Of a stretch of DNA of 64,000 bases, positions 1 through 9,451 are shown in pieces. Positions within the stretch are counted from its first letter, which is position 1, and every line of letters starts with the position of its first letter. The translations under genes were made by a program, and so were the position numbers. The notes under the pieces were generated by a model. The model was not told where the DNA came from. It searched no databases and saw nothing but the letters and a program-made list of their open reading frames with translations. Origin of the DNA: JABDQA01 sp963824415 (GTDB taxonomy: Bacteria > Desulfobacterota > Desulfobulbia > Desulfobulbales > Desulfocapsaceae); the NCBI GenBank assembly GCA_963824415.1, contig CAWGPM010000005.1:124001-188000 (forward strand). Reading direction: 5' to 3'.

Positions 1-2041
1 CTGCGGCCAGCGGTGCAAAAACTGTCATGGTAGGATCGATCGAGTCGATCACCAGCACCTCCCCTTGCTGGAACTTGGCTAGATCACCAGATCGGTATAC
101 GACTCTGGCAACCCCCTGCGCAATTCCCATACTGGCCGGCTGTCCGAGAAGCTGTCTGGCTTTTACGCGCTCAGGAGCAGACAATTCAGCAGAGCTGGCT
201 TCAGCGGCCTGCCCGGTCGAACCTTTGTCTTCTATCGGTTCGCCTCGCAGTGCACTCCTGAGATCGGCCAGGGGTGTATCGCCCGCTGCCCTGCATCGGG
301 CCCTGGCATGTTCAGTCGCCCGTTCAAGTTCTTTGCCGATTCGGCCGATGTGGATGTTATCGTCATCACGCAGACGATAGCTTTCCCTGGCCAGCTGCAG
401 AAGCCGATGTGGATCGACGGGCAGCCTTGCCGCCCCTTTATCGATAAATGCTGCTTCGAGTCGCTCGCGTTCTGCCCTGCCCTGTCCTGTCGACATCCTG
501 AATTCTCCGCCGAGCTGCGTATACTGCAGAATCATTGCGCAGATTATATCATTGACCGCGTTTTGTTCGCCGGTCCCCAGATAATCAACCGAAAAATATG
601 ATTTCAAGCGAGCGATGCTGTCTCGAAACTCTGCATTGGCGGTACTTTCCAGTTTTCCAGCCCGTACCATTTTCATCAGTGCTGCATCGGCCTGGATCAT
701 TTGGGCGCAGCGCAAAAACAATTCGTTGCGCTCGACACTGAGCATGTTCTGACCGGTGAGCAGCGTGACAAACTCGAACGGATCATCCGGTTCGATAACA
801 TCGTTGTAAATTTCTCCAAACAGACGCACCCCGTGCGCAAACGGGATAAAGTCCCGCCAGTATACCGCGCTCCATTTTTCATTGAGCGCACTCCGCTGCT
901 CCAGTTCAGCGGCCAGCTCAATATCGCTCAGTTCATCGAGTTGCTGCGCCGCAAGACGAGCCGCATCTTCATCCATCTCCGGAAGCAGTTCGTTTGCTAT
1001 GCTGTCCCAGAGTTTTAGCAGGTTGTCATAGCTGCGCGTCAGGCTCAGATACCAGGCCCGCTTGTCGCTTGCGTCCGCACCGCTTTGCGCCGTTATCGGC
1101 CTGGATTGAAGCAGGTAGACACTGCTCTTGGCTATGGTCCACTCGATATCCCGGGCGCTGTTGAAATAATTCTCAACCTCTAGACCAAGAGCAACGAGTT
1201 CGTTTACCTGATTTTCAGAAAGCGGCGAAACCTTGCGTTTGGAATCGTCGAGCTCGACGCTGTGAACGCCGCCGCGAACTGACGCATCAAATCGACTAGT
1301 GCGGTTCTGCGGGCTTTGATGGCTTATGATCGTGCCATCTGCACGGCTGACAAGCCAGCGATCCGGCTCTACTGCTCCGTCAACCAGCCCCTGATTAAGG
1401 CCATGCACCGCTTCGATTATCATCTGCCCCTGCTCGAGCGGACTCCTGGTAAACATGACGCCGGAAGCGGTCCCTTCGATAAATGGTTGAATGACCACTG
1501 CCATGTTACTGTTTCTGACCTCGAGGCCAAGTTCCTGGCGGTAGAGAATTGCCCTGTCTGACCAGAGCGAGGCCCATACTTTTTTAATGCTTTTGAGCAG
1601 TTCCTCGATTCCAGTAACATTGACATACGATTCATGCAGCCCGGCAAATGAGCCTCCCATGCCATCCTCTTCGGGGGCGGACGACCTGACCACAAAAAAC
1701 GTGCGATCGTGCCTGGAGAAACTGTCGTGCAAAACTTCTTGGAGATTCGTCCGGATTTGAGCGGGCATGTTTGCCTTTATGAACAGGTTCTGGATGGAGA
1801 GGCTGGCGTCCCAGATCTCCTCCCAGCGCATGTCCTTGAGGTCTTTCCGATAGAGCTCGAGTAATATTTTTTCCCTCAGATTATTGGCATCCACAAACAG
1901 GTCATAAGCAGACGTGGAGATGCACATGGGCCTGGGAACCGGCAAACCGGCGCTGCAGAGCCTGAAGAGTGCCAGTGCCTTGCCGCCGACAACACGTGCA
2001 TCGACGCCCGGTAAATCTTCAGGAAAATAGATCAACTTCAT
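1..2041 (-). CDS. PEP/pyruvate-binding phosphotransferase, PEP-synthase-like (3' end cut by window edge)
   Basis: About 680 residues are visible and the frame is still open at base 1. The N-terminal part has the PPDK/PEP-synthase ATP-grasp layout: a VGGKALAL glycine loop near residue 17, RSSAPEED near 118 (family consensus RSSATAED), a QPFIEGTASGVMFTR segment, and a closing YLLQSRPIT. From about residue 630 the phosphohistidine swivel domain begins (GQPASMGIAQG, then VIDSIDPTM). The catalytic His motif would lie just beyond the edge. The family transfers phosphate between ATP, a swivelling His and pyruvate or another acceptor; the acceptor here cannot be told. The ATG at 2041 lies inside the 3' end of the upstream FMN-barrel gene (23 bp overlap), which suggests translational coupling. 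Confidence 0.85.
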   Translation of the reverse strand, partial: MKLIYFPEDLPGVDARVVGGKALALFRLCSAGLPVPRPMCISTSAYDLFVDANNLREKILLELYRKDLKDMRWEEIWDASLSIQNLFIKANMPAQIRTNLQEVLHDSFSRHDRTFFVVRSSAPEEDGMGGSFAGLHESYVNVTGIEELLKSIKKVWASLWSDRAILYRQELGLEVRNSNMAVVIQPFIEGTASGVMFTRSPLEQGQMIIEAVHGLNQGLVDGAVEPDRWLVSRADGTIISHQSPQNRTSRFDASVRGGVHSVELDDSKRKVSPLSENQVNELVALGLEVENYFNSARDIEWTIAKSSVYLLQSRPITAQSGADASDKRAWYLSLTRSYDNLLKLWDSIANELLPEMDEDAARLAAQQLDELSDIELAAELEQRSALNEKWSAVYWRDFIPFAHGVRLFGEIYNDVIEPDDPFEFVTLLTGQNMLSVERNELFLRCAQMIQADAALMKMVRAGKLESTANAEFRDSIARLKSYFSVDYLGTGEQNAVNDIICAMILQYTQLGGEFRMSTGQGRAERERLEAAFIDKGAARLPVDPHRLLQLARESYRLRDDDNIHIGRIGKELERATEHARARCRAAGDTPLADLRSALRGEPIEDKGSTGQAAEASSAELSAPERVKARQLLGQPASMGIAQGVARVVYRSGDLAKFQQGEVLVIDSIDPTMTVFAPLAA

Positions 2042-2501
2042 CTTTGATATGGTATTCGATGACGTTCTGGAAGCGCGATACAAGCAGGTAGTGGTGTATC
2101 TCGATTCTGAAAATGGTAACACTGGGGCCAGAAATAAACTTCTCCAGGGCAGGATGCCTCTTCAGATAGAGTTGCTCGTATTTGTCTCGCTGGTGATCTT
2201 CTACAGGGCGCGCGACGCCTAAAATGGTCAGCGCGGCCGCCGCATGAAAGTCCTCTTCAGAGTTGGAGCGGTTATCCACCAGCAGCGATACCCTGGCATC
2301 TTCGCTAATATTCTGATGTTTTCGAGTGGAATTGGAGGTGGCCACCACAAATTCGCTGAGATCATCCAAATAAGCAAAAGCCATAAGGCTCGAATAGGGC
2401 TGACCATCCCGCTGGGTCGCAAGCACGGCCAGCGGCTGACTTTCGAGAAGCGCGATTATACGCTCGCGCATTGCCTGGTCATTTTTTGTCTCTGTTGCCA
2501 T
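2019..2501 (-). CDS. Pyridoxamine 5'-phosphate oxidase-like FMN-binding split-barrel protein
   Basis: This 160-residue protein has the split-barrel pattern of the pyridoxamine-phosphate-oxidase-related family: a short N-terminal helix, LAVLATQRDGQPYSSLMAF as first strands, a SNSTRKHQNI turn where FMN phosphate is usually bound, RVSLLVDNR, and ALTILGVARPV. Members bind FMN, F420 or haem, and the true substrate is rarely known. It lies directly upstream of the PEP-synthase-like gene and overlaps it by 23 bp; the amine-oxidase-like gene is 42 bp upstream on the same strand, so the three may be co-transcribed. Family assignment is firm, the biochemical role is not. The ribosome-binding site is weak. 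Confidence 0.8.
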   Translation of the reverse strand: MATETKNDQAMRERIIALLESQPLAVLATQRDGQPYSSLMAFAYLDDLSEFVVATSNSTRKHQNISEDARVSLLVDNRSNSEEDFHAAAALTILGVARPVEDHQRDKYEQLYLKRHPALEKFISGPSVTIFRIEIHHYLLVSRFQNVIEYHIKDEVDLFS

Positions 2502-2543
2502 CTGCGTTGTTTTACGTTGTCCCGTGCCGCAGCCTCTCTGGTC

Positions 2544-3803
2544 TCAGGCACGGTTTTTTAAGAGAATCTCAGATACATTGCGACCGGTGGCGACTCCGGA
2601 CATCAGCGCCCAGCCCAACCCGGGCAATCCCTGCGCTTCACCGCATATATGCAGCCCCGGAGAGAAAGGTTCCGGGCTCCGGTAAGGACTCAAGGTTGGC
2701 GGGGACTGGTCGGGCAGCGCCTGCTCGATGCGATAGGTCTTCAGATGCTGCCACTCTTTAACGGCCCGCCCAAACCACTGCTGGCACTGCTCTCTCACCA
2801 GGTCTTCGAGATCCTCCCGGGCCAGATAGTCTTCTTCCAGCACGACGACTGCAATCAGTGTTTTACCGTCCGGCGCATAGGAGGGCGCGACCATACTTGG
2901 AAAAGCGACATTATTGATCGGCCCGTCCCCCTCGCCGTTAAGCACGAGAAACGGCTCTCTAAACGGTGGCTTCCACTGGGTGCCGAAGTAGAGGCAGGTT
3001 TCGCCGACTGAGCGCTTTTGGCCATCGATTTTCACCAGTTCCTCGACGGCAGGCTGCTGGGTTGCAACAATAACCAGCGGGGCCTCGATCACCTCACCGC
3101 CGGTGAGCACAATTGCACCGTTTTTCAACTCAGCAACCTCCTTGCCGTACTGAATCGTATCGGGAGCAAGTTTTGCCGCCAACTGGTGCGGAACTGCCTG
3201 CATGCCGTTCTCGGGCAGCGCTGCATCACCCGAGGCAAACAGGCGGATCAGATACTTCAGCACCCGGCTCGTTACGGTCATGGTCCTGTCAAGACAGGCC
3301 CCAGCCAGAAAGGGCGTGAAAAAGCTGGTTATAAAACGCTCGGAAAAGCCCTGCCCTCGTAAAAAATCGATCGCCTTTTCCTCAGGTTCATCGAAGATAT
3401 CTTCCATCGGCCGGCGGCAGATTCGTACTGCAAGCTTTGACAAACGGAGGCGATCCCCCAGGGTGCCGACCGGCGAAACGGCAGTGCTCAGCAGATGCCG
3501 GGGGTGATGCCGCGGGTCGGCAATGACCTGAAAGCGCTGCTGGCAGCGGACTATGATACCAGCCGGAAAGCGATGGAGTTTCAAAGCATCCAGATCAAGA
3601 TAGGTGCTCAGCCCGGGATAGCCAGTCTGCAGCACCTGAAAACCGTGGTCGAGCCTGAAACCACCCACCAGGTCACTCTTTATCCTACCCCCAGGACGTG
3701 TTGAGCGCTCGAGTATGGTGCAGGAAAGCTGATGTTCAGCAAGCACCCTGGCACAGGCCAGACCTGCCACACCAGCACCTATTATCACTGCGTCATATGG
3801 CAT
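2544..3803 (-). CDS. FAD-dependent amine-oxidase/phytoene-desaturase-like oxidoreductase
   Basis: A 419-residue flavoprotein. The dinucleotide-binding GxGxxG (GAGVAGLACARVL) is at residues 9-21, followed by an acidic strand end (TILERSTRPGGRI) that contacts the adenosine ribose. The C-terminal GLHICGEAQGLPGLGWALMSG is the FAD-contacting motif of the flavin amine oxidase / protoporphyrinogen-oxidase / carotenoid-desaturase group. The ATG at 3803 is preferred over a GTG four codons upstream because that GTG is part of the Shine-Dalgarno stretch GAGGTGGGAG, which is well spaced from the ATG. Substrate unknown; members without a pigment cluster nearby are usually left as NAD(P)/FAD-dependent oxidoreductase. 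Same strand as the FMN-barrel and PEP-synthase-like genes. Confidence 0.85.
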   Translation of the reverse strand: MPYDAVIIGAGVAGLACARVLAEHQLSCTILERSTRPGGRIKSDLVGGFRLDHGFQVLQTGYPGLSTYLDLDALKLHRFPAGIIVRCQQRFQVIADPRHHPRHLLSTAVSPVGTLGDRLRLSKLAVRICRRPMEDIFDEPEEKAIDFLRGQGFSERFITSFFTPFLAGACLDRTMTVTSRVLKYLIRLFASGDAALPENGMQAVPHQLAAKLAPDTIQYGKEVAELKNGAIVLTGGEVIEAPLVIVATQQPAVEELVKIDGQKRSVGETCLYFGTQWKPPFREPFLVLNGEGDGPINNVAFPSMVAPSYAPDGKTLIAVVVLEEDYLAREDLEDLVREQCQQWFGRAVKEWQHLKTYRIEQALPDQSPPTLSPYRSPEPFSPGLHICGEAQGLPGLGWALMSGVATGRNVSEILLKNRA

Positions 3804-3850
3804 GCTATCTCCCACCTCAGTTCTTCTTTATACTGGAGAGTATAAGCACA

Positions 3851-4045
3851 CTAACGATCTTTGACAGTGATATCTACGCTGAGACCGATATCAAACGTGT
3901 CATGACAGGCCGGACAGATCAACAGCCATTTGACCTCTGATTTTTCGCTGCGGAAGACCGAATGAAAGCCGTCGCGGTATCCACAGGTCGGACAGATACT
4001 GAATTCTTCCTTAAAATCCACCTCAATTACGTGTTTGCTCAGCAT
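3851..4045 (-). CDS. Small zinc-ribbon protein
   Basis: A 64-residue protein with two CxxC knuckles (CPTCG at about 18-22 and CPACH at about 44-48), the spacing of a rubredoxin-like zinc ribbon. There is no hydrophobic segment, so it is probably cytosolic. A GGCGGGAG Shine-Dalgarno precedes the ATG at good spacing, which supports it as a real gene despite its size. It sits just upstream of the flavin oxidoreductase on the same strand. A role in binding nucleic acid or a partner protein is possible, but nothing in the sequence decides this. Confidence 0.65.
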   Translation of the reverse strand: MLSKHVIEVDFKEEFSICPTCGYRDGFHSVFRSEKSEVKWLLICPACHDTFDIGLSVDITVKDR

Positions 4046-4396
4046 AGCGCTCCCGCCTCTGTCGAGGTTGTTTGAATTATTCGTCGAAAAAGCCGTGCCG
4101 GTTGCCGGTAAGCAGGCCGGTCATTATTAAGGCCTGGCTTTATGATGTGTGGCTATCTGGTCTTTATTCAACACTTTTTAAGAACAGAATAAAAGCGGAA
4201 TAGACCTCTTTTAAGAATTGCATCTATCACAACATCACCAGTATGTCTTTAAATTGTTCCGCATTGTCAGCGCCAGAAATTTGTCAGTTGAGCCATTGAA
4301 TAAGAATACTTGCTGTTAAAAGAATTTTCAGTAACCCAATTTCGTGGTAATCAAAAGGAGGTCTTACAAGGCATTCTTCTTCAGGTGGGTACCAAC
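4046..4396. other. Divergent intergenic region
   Basis: About 350 bp between the zinc-ribbon gene (leftward) and the HAD-HerA fusion gene (rightward). It must hold both promoters. No convincing gene, hairpin or repeat was recognised; the stretch after 4150 is AT-rich. An open frame continues upstream of 4397 to a TTG at 4310, but that extension does not look like family sequence. Confidence 0.4.
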
Positions 4397-6136
4397 ATGC
4401 TTTTACGGGCAATTGCTCTTGATTATGACGGCACCATCGCAACTAATGGTGTCGTTCATCCGGATGTGCGTGATTCGATAAAAGCAGCGCGCCAGTCTGG
4501 CCTGCTGGTGATAATTGTCACCGGCAGAATCCTGAGAGAGTTGCGCCGCGTCGCTGGCGAGTTAGACTTCGTCGATGCCGTAGTGGCGGAAAACGGGGCA
4601 GTACTCTTATTGTCCAACGGTCACCGCAGACTCCTCGCTCCGCCGCCATTTCCCGTCCTGCTCAGCAAATTAAGTGATCGCAACATCGAATTCACTGTAG
4701 GCCGATGCCTTGTTGATCTCGATGCCGAACACGCGTCCTCCGTCTTGTCGATTATCAGGGAACTGGAACTGCCGCTGGTCATTTCCTTTAATCGAAATAA
4801 AATGATGGTACTGCCCCAAACCACCAGCAAGGCCAGCGGTCTTCGCGAAATTCTCAATATTCTCGGGACCTCGATTCACAATGCGATTGGCATCGGAGAC
4901 GCAGAAAACGATTATGAGCTGTTGAGATGCTGTGAATACGGCATTGCTGTCCAATGGGCTCCGCACTTTCTCAAAGCTGAAGCCGACTTCGTTCTGGCCG
5001 GAGAGGGACCTGAAGCCGTTGCCGAATACATCACCGGGGTCTCCCTGGAAAACCGTCTCCCGCCCGGCTTGAGGAAGCACCGTAAACTGGTGCTGGAATC
5101 GATTGCCGGGCAGGCCTCTGTTGAGATATCCATCCGCGGTCGCAATATCCTGATCGCCGGTGACACAAAGAGCGGAAAATCGTGGCTTGCCGGGCTTTTC
5201 TGCGAACAGATGGTACTGCAGAACTATACCCTGCTGGTATTCGATCCCGAAGGCGATTATGGCAGTCTTACCTCCTTGCCTAATACGGTGGTTTTTGGCG
5301 GGGGGAAATATCTCCCGACTGAGGACGACCTTATCAATATCCTGCACCAGGGCCTTAATCTTGTGCTGGATTTGTCTCATCTGGAACCGGCCGATAAATT
5401 TTCCTATATCAGGCAGAATCTTCCCTTGGCCGCCAGCTACCGCAGAAACAGAGGTTATCCGCACTGCATTGTGCTCGATGAATGTCACTACTTCCTGGAG
5501 CACTCCTATAACGAAAAAATTCTGGACTCGGAACTCGGGTCCTATCTGCTGGTAACCTACCTTCCCTCGCAACTGCCTCCTGAGGTGCTGCAATCGTTTG
5601 AGGCGGTCATCGCCACCCGTATCGTTGATAGAAAAGAAGTCGATGTGCTGAAACAGATTGCCGGCCCTGAGCTGATTCAGGCGAATTGGTATGGTTTACT
5701 GCAAAATCTCGAAACCACAGAGGCTGCGCTGCTGCCGCCGACCGAAGAGGCCGGCGAAAAGCCGCGTCGGTTTACGGTAGCTCCCCGTCTCACCCTGCAT
5801 GTTCGGCACCGGACCAAATATTTCGAACGGCCGGTATCTCAATCGCAAGCCTTTATCTTTACCGACAATGGGAAAAAGATCGGCGAACAGGCCCTGACCC
5901 TGGCGGACCTGCTGGTAGGTATCAAAGCGCTGCCAGAACCGGTTATCTGCGATCACATCCAGCGCCATGATTTTTCCAGATGGATCAATGACGCACTCGG
6001 TGACCGTTTTTTTTCAGGTTCGGTTCAGGAACTGGAATCAATTTATAACGAAAAGACAGACGTCGCTGCTTTTGCCGATAGACTGGCAAAAGAGATCAAC
6101 TCCAGATATGGGCAGGATCTCTTATTGACCCGATAA
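4397..6136 (+). CDS. HAD-IIB phosphatase fused to a HerA/DUF87-type ATPase
   Basis: A 579-residue two-domain protein. Residues 1 to about 215 are a HAD phosphatase of the Cof/SPP class: nucleophile motif DYDGTIA at 8-14, and the late motif GIGDAENDYELL near 165 that binds Mg2+. From about residue 250 there is a P-loop ATPase: Walker A GDTKSGKS near 255-262, then FDPEGDY, and Walker B CIVLDECHYF near 357-366, in the style of HerA/FtsK helicase-like DUF87 proteins. ATG 4397 is chosen because it starts the HAD fold directly and has GGTGGG upstream; the frame is open further upstream only through a TTG. The gene ends 5 bp from the stop of the convergent large membrane-protein gene. Each domain is clear; the joint function is unknown. 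Confidence 0.8.
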   Translation: MLLRAIALDYDGTIATNGVVHPDVRDSIKAARQSGLLVIIVTGRILRELRRVAGELDFVDAVVAENGAVLLLSNGHRRLLAPPPFPVLLSKLSDRNIEFTVGRCLVDLDAEHASSVLSIIRELELPLVISFNRNKMMVLPQTTSKASGLREILNILGTSIHNAIGIGDAENDYELLRCCEYGIAVQWAPHFLKAEADFVLAGEGPEAVAEYITGVSLENRLPPGLRKHRKLVLESIAGQASVEISIRGRNILIAGDTKSGKSWLAGLFCEQMVLQNYTLLVFDPEGDYGSLTSLPNTVVFGGGKYLPTEDDLINILHQGLNLVLDLSHLEPADKFSYIRQNLPLAASYRRNRGYPHCIVLDECHYFLEHSYNEKILDSELGSYLLVTYLPSQLPPEVLQSFEAVIATRIVDRKEVDVLKQIAGPELIQANWYGLLQNLETTEAALLPPTEEAGEKPRRFTVAPRLTLHVRHRTKYFERPVSQSQAFIFTDNGKKIGEQALTLADLLVGIKALPEPVICDHIQRHDFSRWINDALGDRFFSGSVQELESIYNEKTDVAAFADRLAKEINSRYGQDLLLTR

Positions 6137-6141
6137 TCTGT

Positions 6142-9100
6142 TCAGGTGAACCTGAATCCCGCCCCAAGCTGTTGAAGTTCTCCCAAATATTCTTCCGAGC
6201 GATCCAGATAGAAAGAGAGTGCCTTGGAGAAATTCTTGCCAACCAGGCCATCGACGAATACCTGGCTGATCTCCTTGTGCCGCTTCAGCACGAGCTGCGA
6301 TCGATAGAAGATCAGCCACTGCTCCCGGTCCATATCCGCAGCGATTATCTGCAGGGCTTTGCGTGCCCGGGGCTTATACATCCAGAAATACATCAGATCC
6401 AGCGCATTGACGATCAGCAGGGTCTCTTGTTCCTTGGCATCGCTATCGAGTGTTTTCAGCACCATTTCCGGGGACTGGAGAATTTCTAGTATATCGTCCT
6501 CCGGAAACAGCAGATCGAGCCGGGAAAACACCGAGAACAATTGGGCAATCTTGGCCCGATAGGCCCCCAGCCGGGCCTGAATATTGGCCTGCCTGTCAGC
6601 AAGTCCTTCAATGACCGCCGCCACACAGTCGGAAGAAAATTTTGAAATAATCGCCGCCCATTTCTGCAGGCCGCCGTAAACATCTGCATAGCCTGCCCCC
6701 TGCAGCACGGCGGCAAGCAAGCCATTGATAACGATAGCCAGCGGAATCGCCAGAATAGAGCGGAACAGGTTGCCGGCTGCGGCGCTGCGCGGCAGCCCGC
6801 GAAAGATGTTGTGGCTGCAGATATAGAGACCGTTTGCAACTCCCATAACCGCATAGAGCATCACCGGGTCTGTTGCGGTCGTGATACCTAGGCCGCGGTC
6901 GAGCACTAAGGTTTTCACCAGATAATCGAGCAACGGCACTGAAAAACCAGTATAGAAAAGCGAATCTGCAATCCTTGACCAGCTTATCAGCGAGTTCCAC
7001 GGCAGCAGTGGCGAACGCTTCAGTCCCCCACCGCCTAAAACCGACTGGATGATATTGCGCGAGCCTGTTATGCCAAACCAGATAAAGGCTCCGAAATAGG
7101 CGAGCACCCACCAGTCTTTGGTCAAAAAGAAAGTCAAAAAAGCCGGAACGAGGCCAGCCAAGACCTTCAAGGTGTTCTTCAGGTTCGTATTCAGGTAGGT
7201 CCAGGGATGCGCTATGCGCTCAGACGGTTTCTGGTCGTCTTCCAGAATGTTATTCTCGAGGCCACTGCTTATTCCACCCAGGGTGGCCACATTACCCGGG
7301 CGACCCGGGTGGACGGTAAAACCTTCCAGGCTCCAGTCCTCACGTCTCTGTTCACCAATGCCAAGTCTTAAGCCAAGCCGAGGCAAAAAGCCTCGACCAG
7401 CGGATGCAAGGTCTCCGAGGTAACGAATATGTACATGTCTTGCCAGGCTGGCACTGACCGGGATCAGAGAGCGTGTTTTAGCGGCAACTTCCTGTTGCAC
7501 GATTCTCAGGGAGCGTAACGGCAGCGTGTCGATTACAACGAGGCCCATACCGTGCTGCAGCTCGGCTCGCCCGGTCGAACTCGTACCGATGCGCGATCCC
7601 AAGGTTCGTCGTTTATAAAAGTTATGGAATTTTTCCAGGTTGAACAGCACATTGAGCAGGTCTTTTTTGCGATCAAGCATTTGCTGGTACTGTACATCCA
7701 GCTTCTCCCTGAATGGATCATCCTCAGGCAGCAGCTCAAGCTCGCTCTTGAGATGAATACGTTCCTCTTCAAAGTCCCAGATGATAGTCCGGATAGCCCG
7801 TTTAAGGCCAATGACATTATCCTCATTGAGGGCCCGCTGCAGTTCGCCGATCAACGTGTAAAACTGCCCGGGACTTTTGAGGGAGACCGCTTCGCCACTT
7901 AAGACCGTTCCCCCAGAGATGCCATGCGTCATACCATGACTGGCATCTTTGAGATTGTAGGCCTCTATGTTATTGACCATACCCGAGCAGTTGTAGAGCA
8001 GTTCAAGGGTATCCTGAATCGAGAGATTGCTCAGGTTCAGAGTGAATTCAGAACTGGAATGCAGACTGTTCAGCCGTTGCAACAGTTCTTTCGGGCCATA
8101 GCGCAGCAGTTCGGGAAGATCAGCGGTCAGTTGAGGCCGCGACGGATCGTGAATCGCTGGATTACGTGAAGGCAGCAGAAAGTGCGTGATGATCGTATCG
8201 ACGTCAAACGCGTCGAGGCGTTGACGATAGCGCTGAGTCTCATGCCTGGATTGAGGCGCTGGTGTTTCTTCCATCGGCAAGCGGTGGTTTATTTCACGCT
8301 GGGCACCGGTAAAGATTGCCTGACGAATAAAACGGGCCAGATGCAGCAGCGACGGCTGGCCGGCTCCGACAAAATCAAGAAAATCCTGTTCCTGCAAGGC
8401 TTCAATTGAAAAACCCAATTCCTCGCTGAGCAGTTTGCGGTGGTCAGCATTAAAAGCCTCGAGCGCATCAAATACGTAGCGCTGCTGATAACGTGAAACG
8501 GCCTTGCCTTCGTTCATCAGCTCAGCGACCTCATTCTCGTTGAGAAACTTCAATAAGGCGGCGCTGCTTCTGAAGCCATGTAACTCCCAGATGAAGCGGA
8601 CATATTTGTCTCTAAACTGGGCGGACATCTCGATACCGACCTGGACATGAATATCAAGTATCGAAGCTGCCTCGATAAGTTCCTCGATGATCTTGGGGCT
8701 GATGAAATTGTAGTAGACCACCGTCAGATGTCTGATGCCTTTGATCCAGGCATCCATGATCAGATGAGTCGGGGATTTTCTGCCTTTGGTGCTGGCATCA
8801 TGGACGTGGTTGTCGAAAGCAAACTGATTCCAGTCCTCAGGCATCTCCAGCAGATGGAAATTTTTCAGCTCTTTGCGGACCAGGCGCGGCGACCCTGTGG
8901 AGACCATTCTGAAATCGTGAGCCAGTTTTAGTTGCAGAAGAGGATCGTGCCCGCTGCGCAGCAGTTCCTTCATGATCTGCGCCAGTACCCGGGCTGTATT
9001 TTTCTGATAAAAGATTTTATCGGAAAGAAAGACCTCATCGCGCAGTGAGCGCAGGGCCTTGAGGCGATCAGTAACCGAACCGGTAACGAAGGTATCGAGC

Positions 9101-9291
9101 AGGCTGGCTATCGCATAGGCAATCCTCAGCGCCCGGGTAGCCGCCATTTCCTTGATACCCTGAGGGTGCATGTGCTCGACCAGCAGGGAGCGCAAAGATT
9201 GGGCCTGGCTGCCGTGCTCGATGATATCGTTGACGATGCTCAGCAGCTGGTAATCTTTTTTATCGAAAAATATGGCCGGCGCTCGTTTCAT
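6142..9291 (-). CDS. Very large uncharacterised protein with C-terminal membrane region
   Basis: About 1,049 residues, with no family I can name. The first 700 residues look soluble and helical, with many charged residues; a segment near 165 (DNHVHDASTKGRKSPTH) is His/Asp-rich. Roughly residues 700-880 hold four or so hydrophobic segments (for example AGLVPAFLTFFLTKDWWVLAYFGAFIWFG split by short loops, and ILAIPLAIVINGLLAAVL). A final 170-residue soluble tail follows. I start at ATG 9291 rather than the TTG three codons upstream; neither has a strong Shine-Dalgarno. It converges on the HAD-HerA fusion gene with only 5 bp between stops. The frame is intact over its full length, so it is an active gene rather than a relic. 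Confidence 0.75.
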   Translation of the reverse strand: MKRAPAIFFDKKDYQLLSIVNDIIEHGSQAQSLRSLLVEHMHPQGIKEMAATRALRIAYAIASLLDTFVTGSVTDRLKALRSLRDEVFLSDKIFYQKNTARVLAQIMKELLRSGHDPLLQLKLAHDFRMVSTGSPRLVRKELKNFHLLEMPEDWNQFAFDNHVHDASTKGRKSPTHLIMDAWIKGIRHLTVVYYNFISPKIIEELIEAASILDIHVQVGIEMSAQFRDKYVRFIWELHGFRSSAALLKFLNENEVAELMNEGKAVSRYQQRYVFDALEAFNADHRKLLSEELGFSIEALQEQDFLDFVGAGQPSLLHLARFIRQAIFTGAQREINHRLPMEETPAPQSRHETQRYRQRLDAFDVDTIITHFLLPSRNPAIHDPSRPQLTADLPELLRYGPKELLQRLNSLHSSSEFTLNLSNLSIQDTLELLYNCSGMVNNIEAYNLKDASHGMTHGISGGTVLSGEAVSLKSPGQFYTLIGELQRALNEDNVIGLKRAIRTIIWDFEEERIHLKSELELLPEDDPFREKLDVQYQQMLDRKKDLLNVLFNLEKFHNFYKRRTLGSRIGTSSTGRAELQHGMGLVVIDTLPLRSLRIVQQEVAAKTRSLIPVSASLARHVHIRYLGDLASAGRGFLPRLGLRLGIGEQRREDWSLEGFTVHPGRPGNVATLGGISSGLENNILEDDQKPSERIAHPWTYLNTNLKNTLKVLAGLVPAFLTFFLTKDWWVLAYFGAFIWFGITGSRNIIQSVLGGGGLKRSPLLPWNSLISWSRIADSLFYTGFSVPLLDYLVKTLVLDRGLGITTATDPVMLYAVMGVANGLYICSHNIFRGLPRSAAAGNLFRSILAIPLAIVINGLLAAVLQGAGYADVYGGLQKWAAIISKFSSDCVAAVIEGLADRQANIQARLGAYRAKIAQLFSVFSRLDLLFPEDDILEILQSPEMVLKTLDSDAKEQETLLIVNALDLMYFWMYKPRARKALQIIAADMDREQWLIFYRSQLVLKRHKEISQVFVDGLVGKNFSKALSFYLDRSEEYLGELQQLGAGFRFT

Positions 9292-9342
9292 GGGCTGCAA
9301 TTCAGCTCGTTGTTATGTCCTTTGTCAAAGTGGAATGTTTTG

Positions 9343-9378
9343 GGCTACCTTGAAAAATTATGATTTTGCAAGGTAGCC
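9343..9378. repeat. Short palindromic derivative of the window's dispersed repeat
   Basis: A 36-bp near-perfect palindrome whose arms are GGCTACCTTG and CAAGGTAGCC, with further AAAAT/ATTTT pairing inside. The arms match the two ends of the 142-bp repeats at 33607-33748 and 52636-52777, so this appears to be an end-to-end deletion form of the same element. It lies between the start of the large membrane-protein gene and the end of the UPF0316 gene. Confidence 0.75.
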
Positions 9379-9451
9379 TTTTATCAATTCATAACACAGC
9401 TGTAACCCAAATTTAATTCATTTTTGATTTTAAACAGATGTGAATTAGCAC

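Noticed and set aside
4670..5593. A 307-codon open frame antisense to the HAD-HerA gene
   Set aside because: It lies wholly opposite a gene with clear motifs, has no family-like sequence and no ribosome site.
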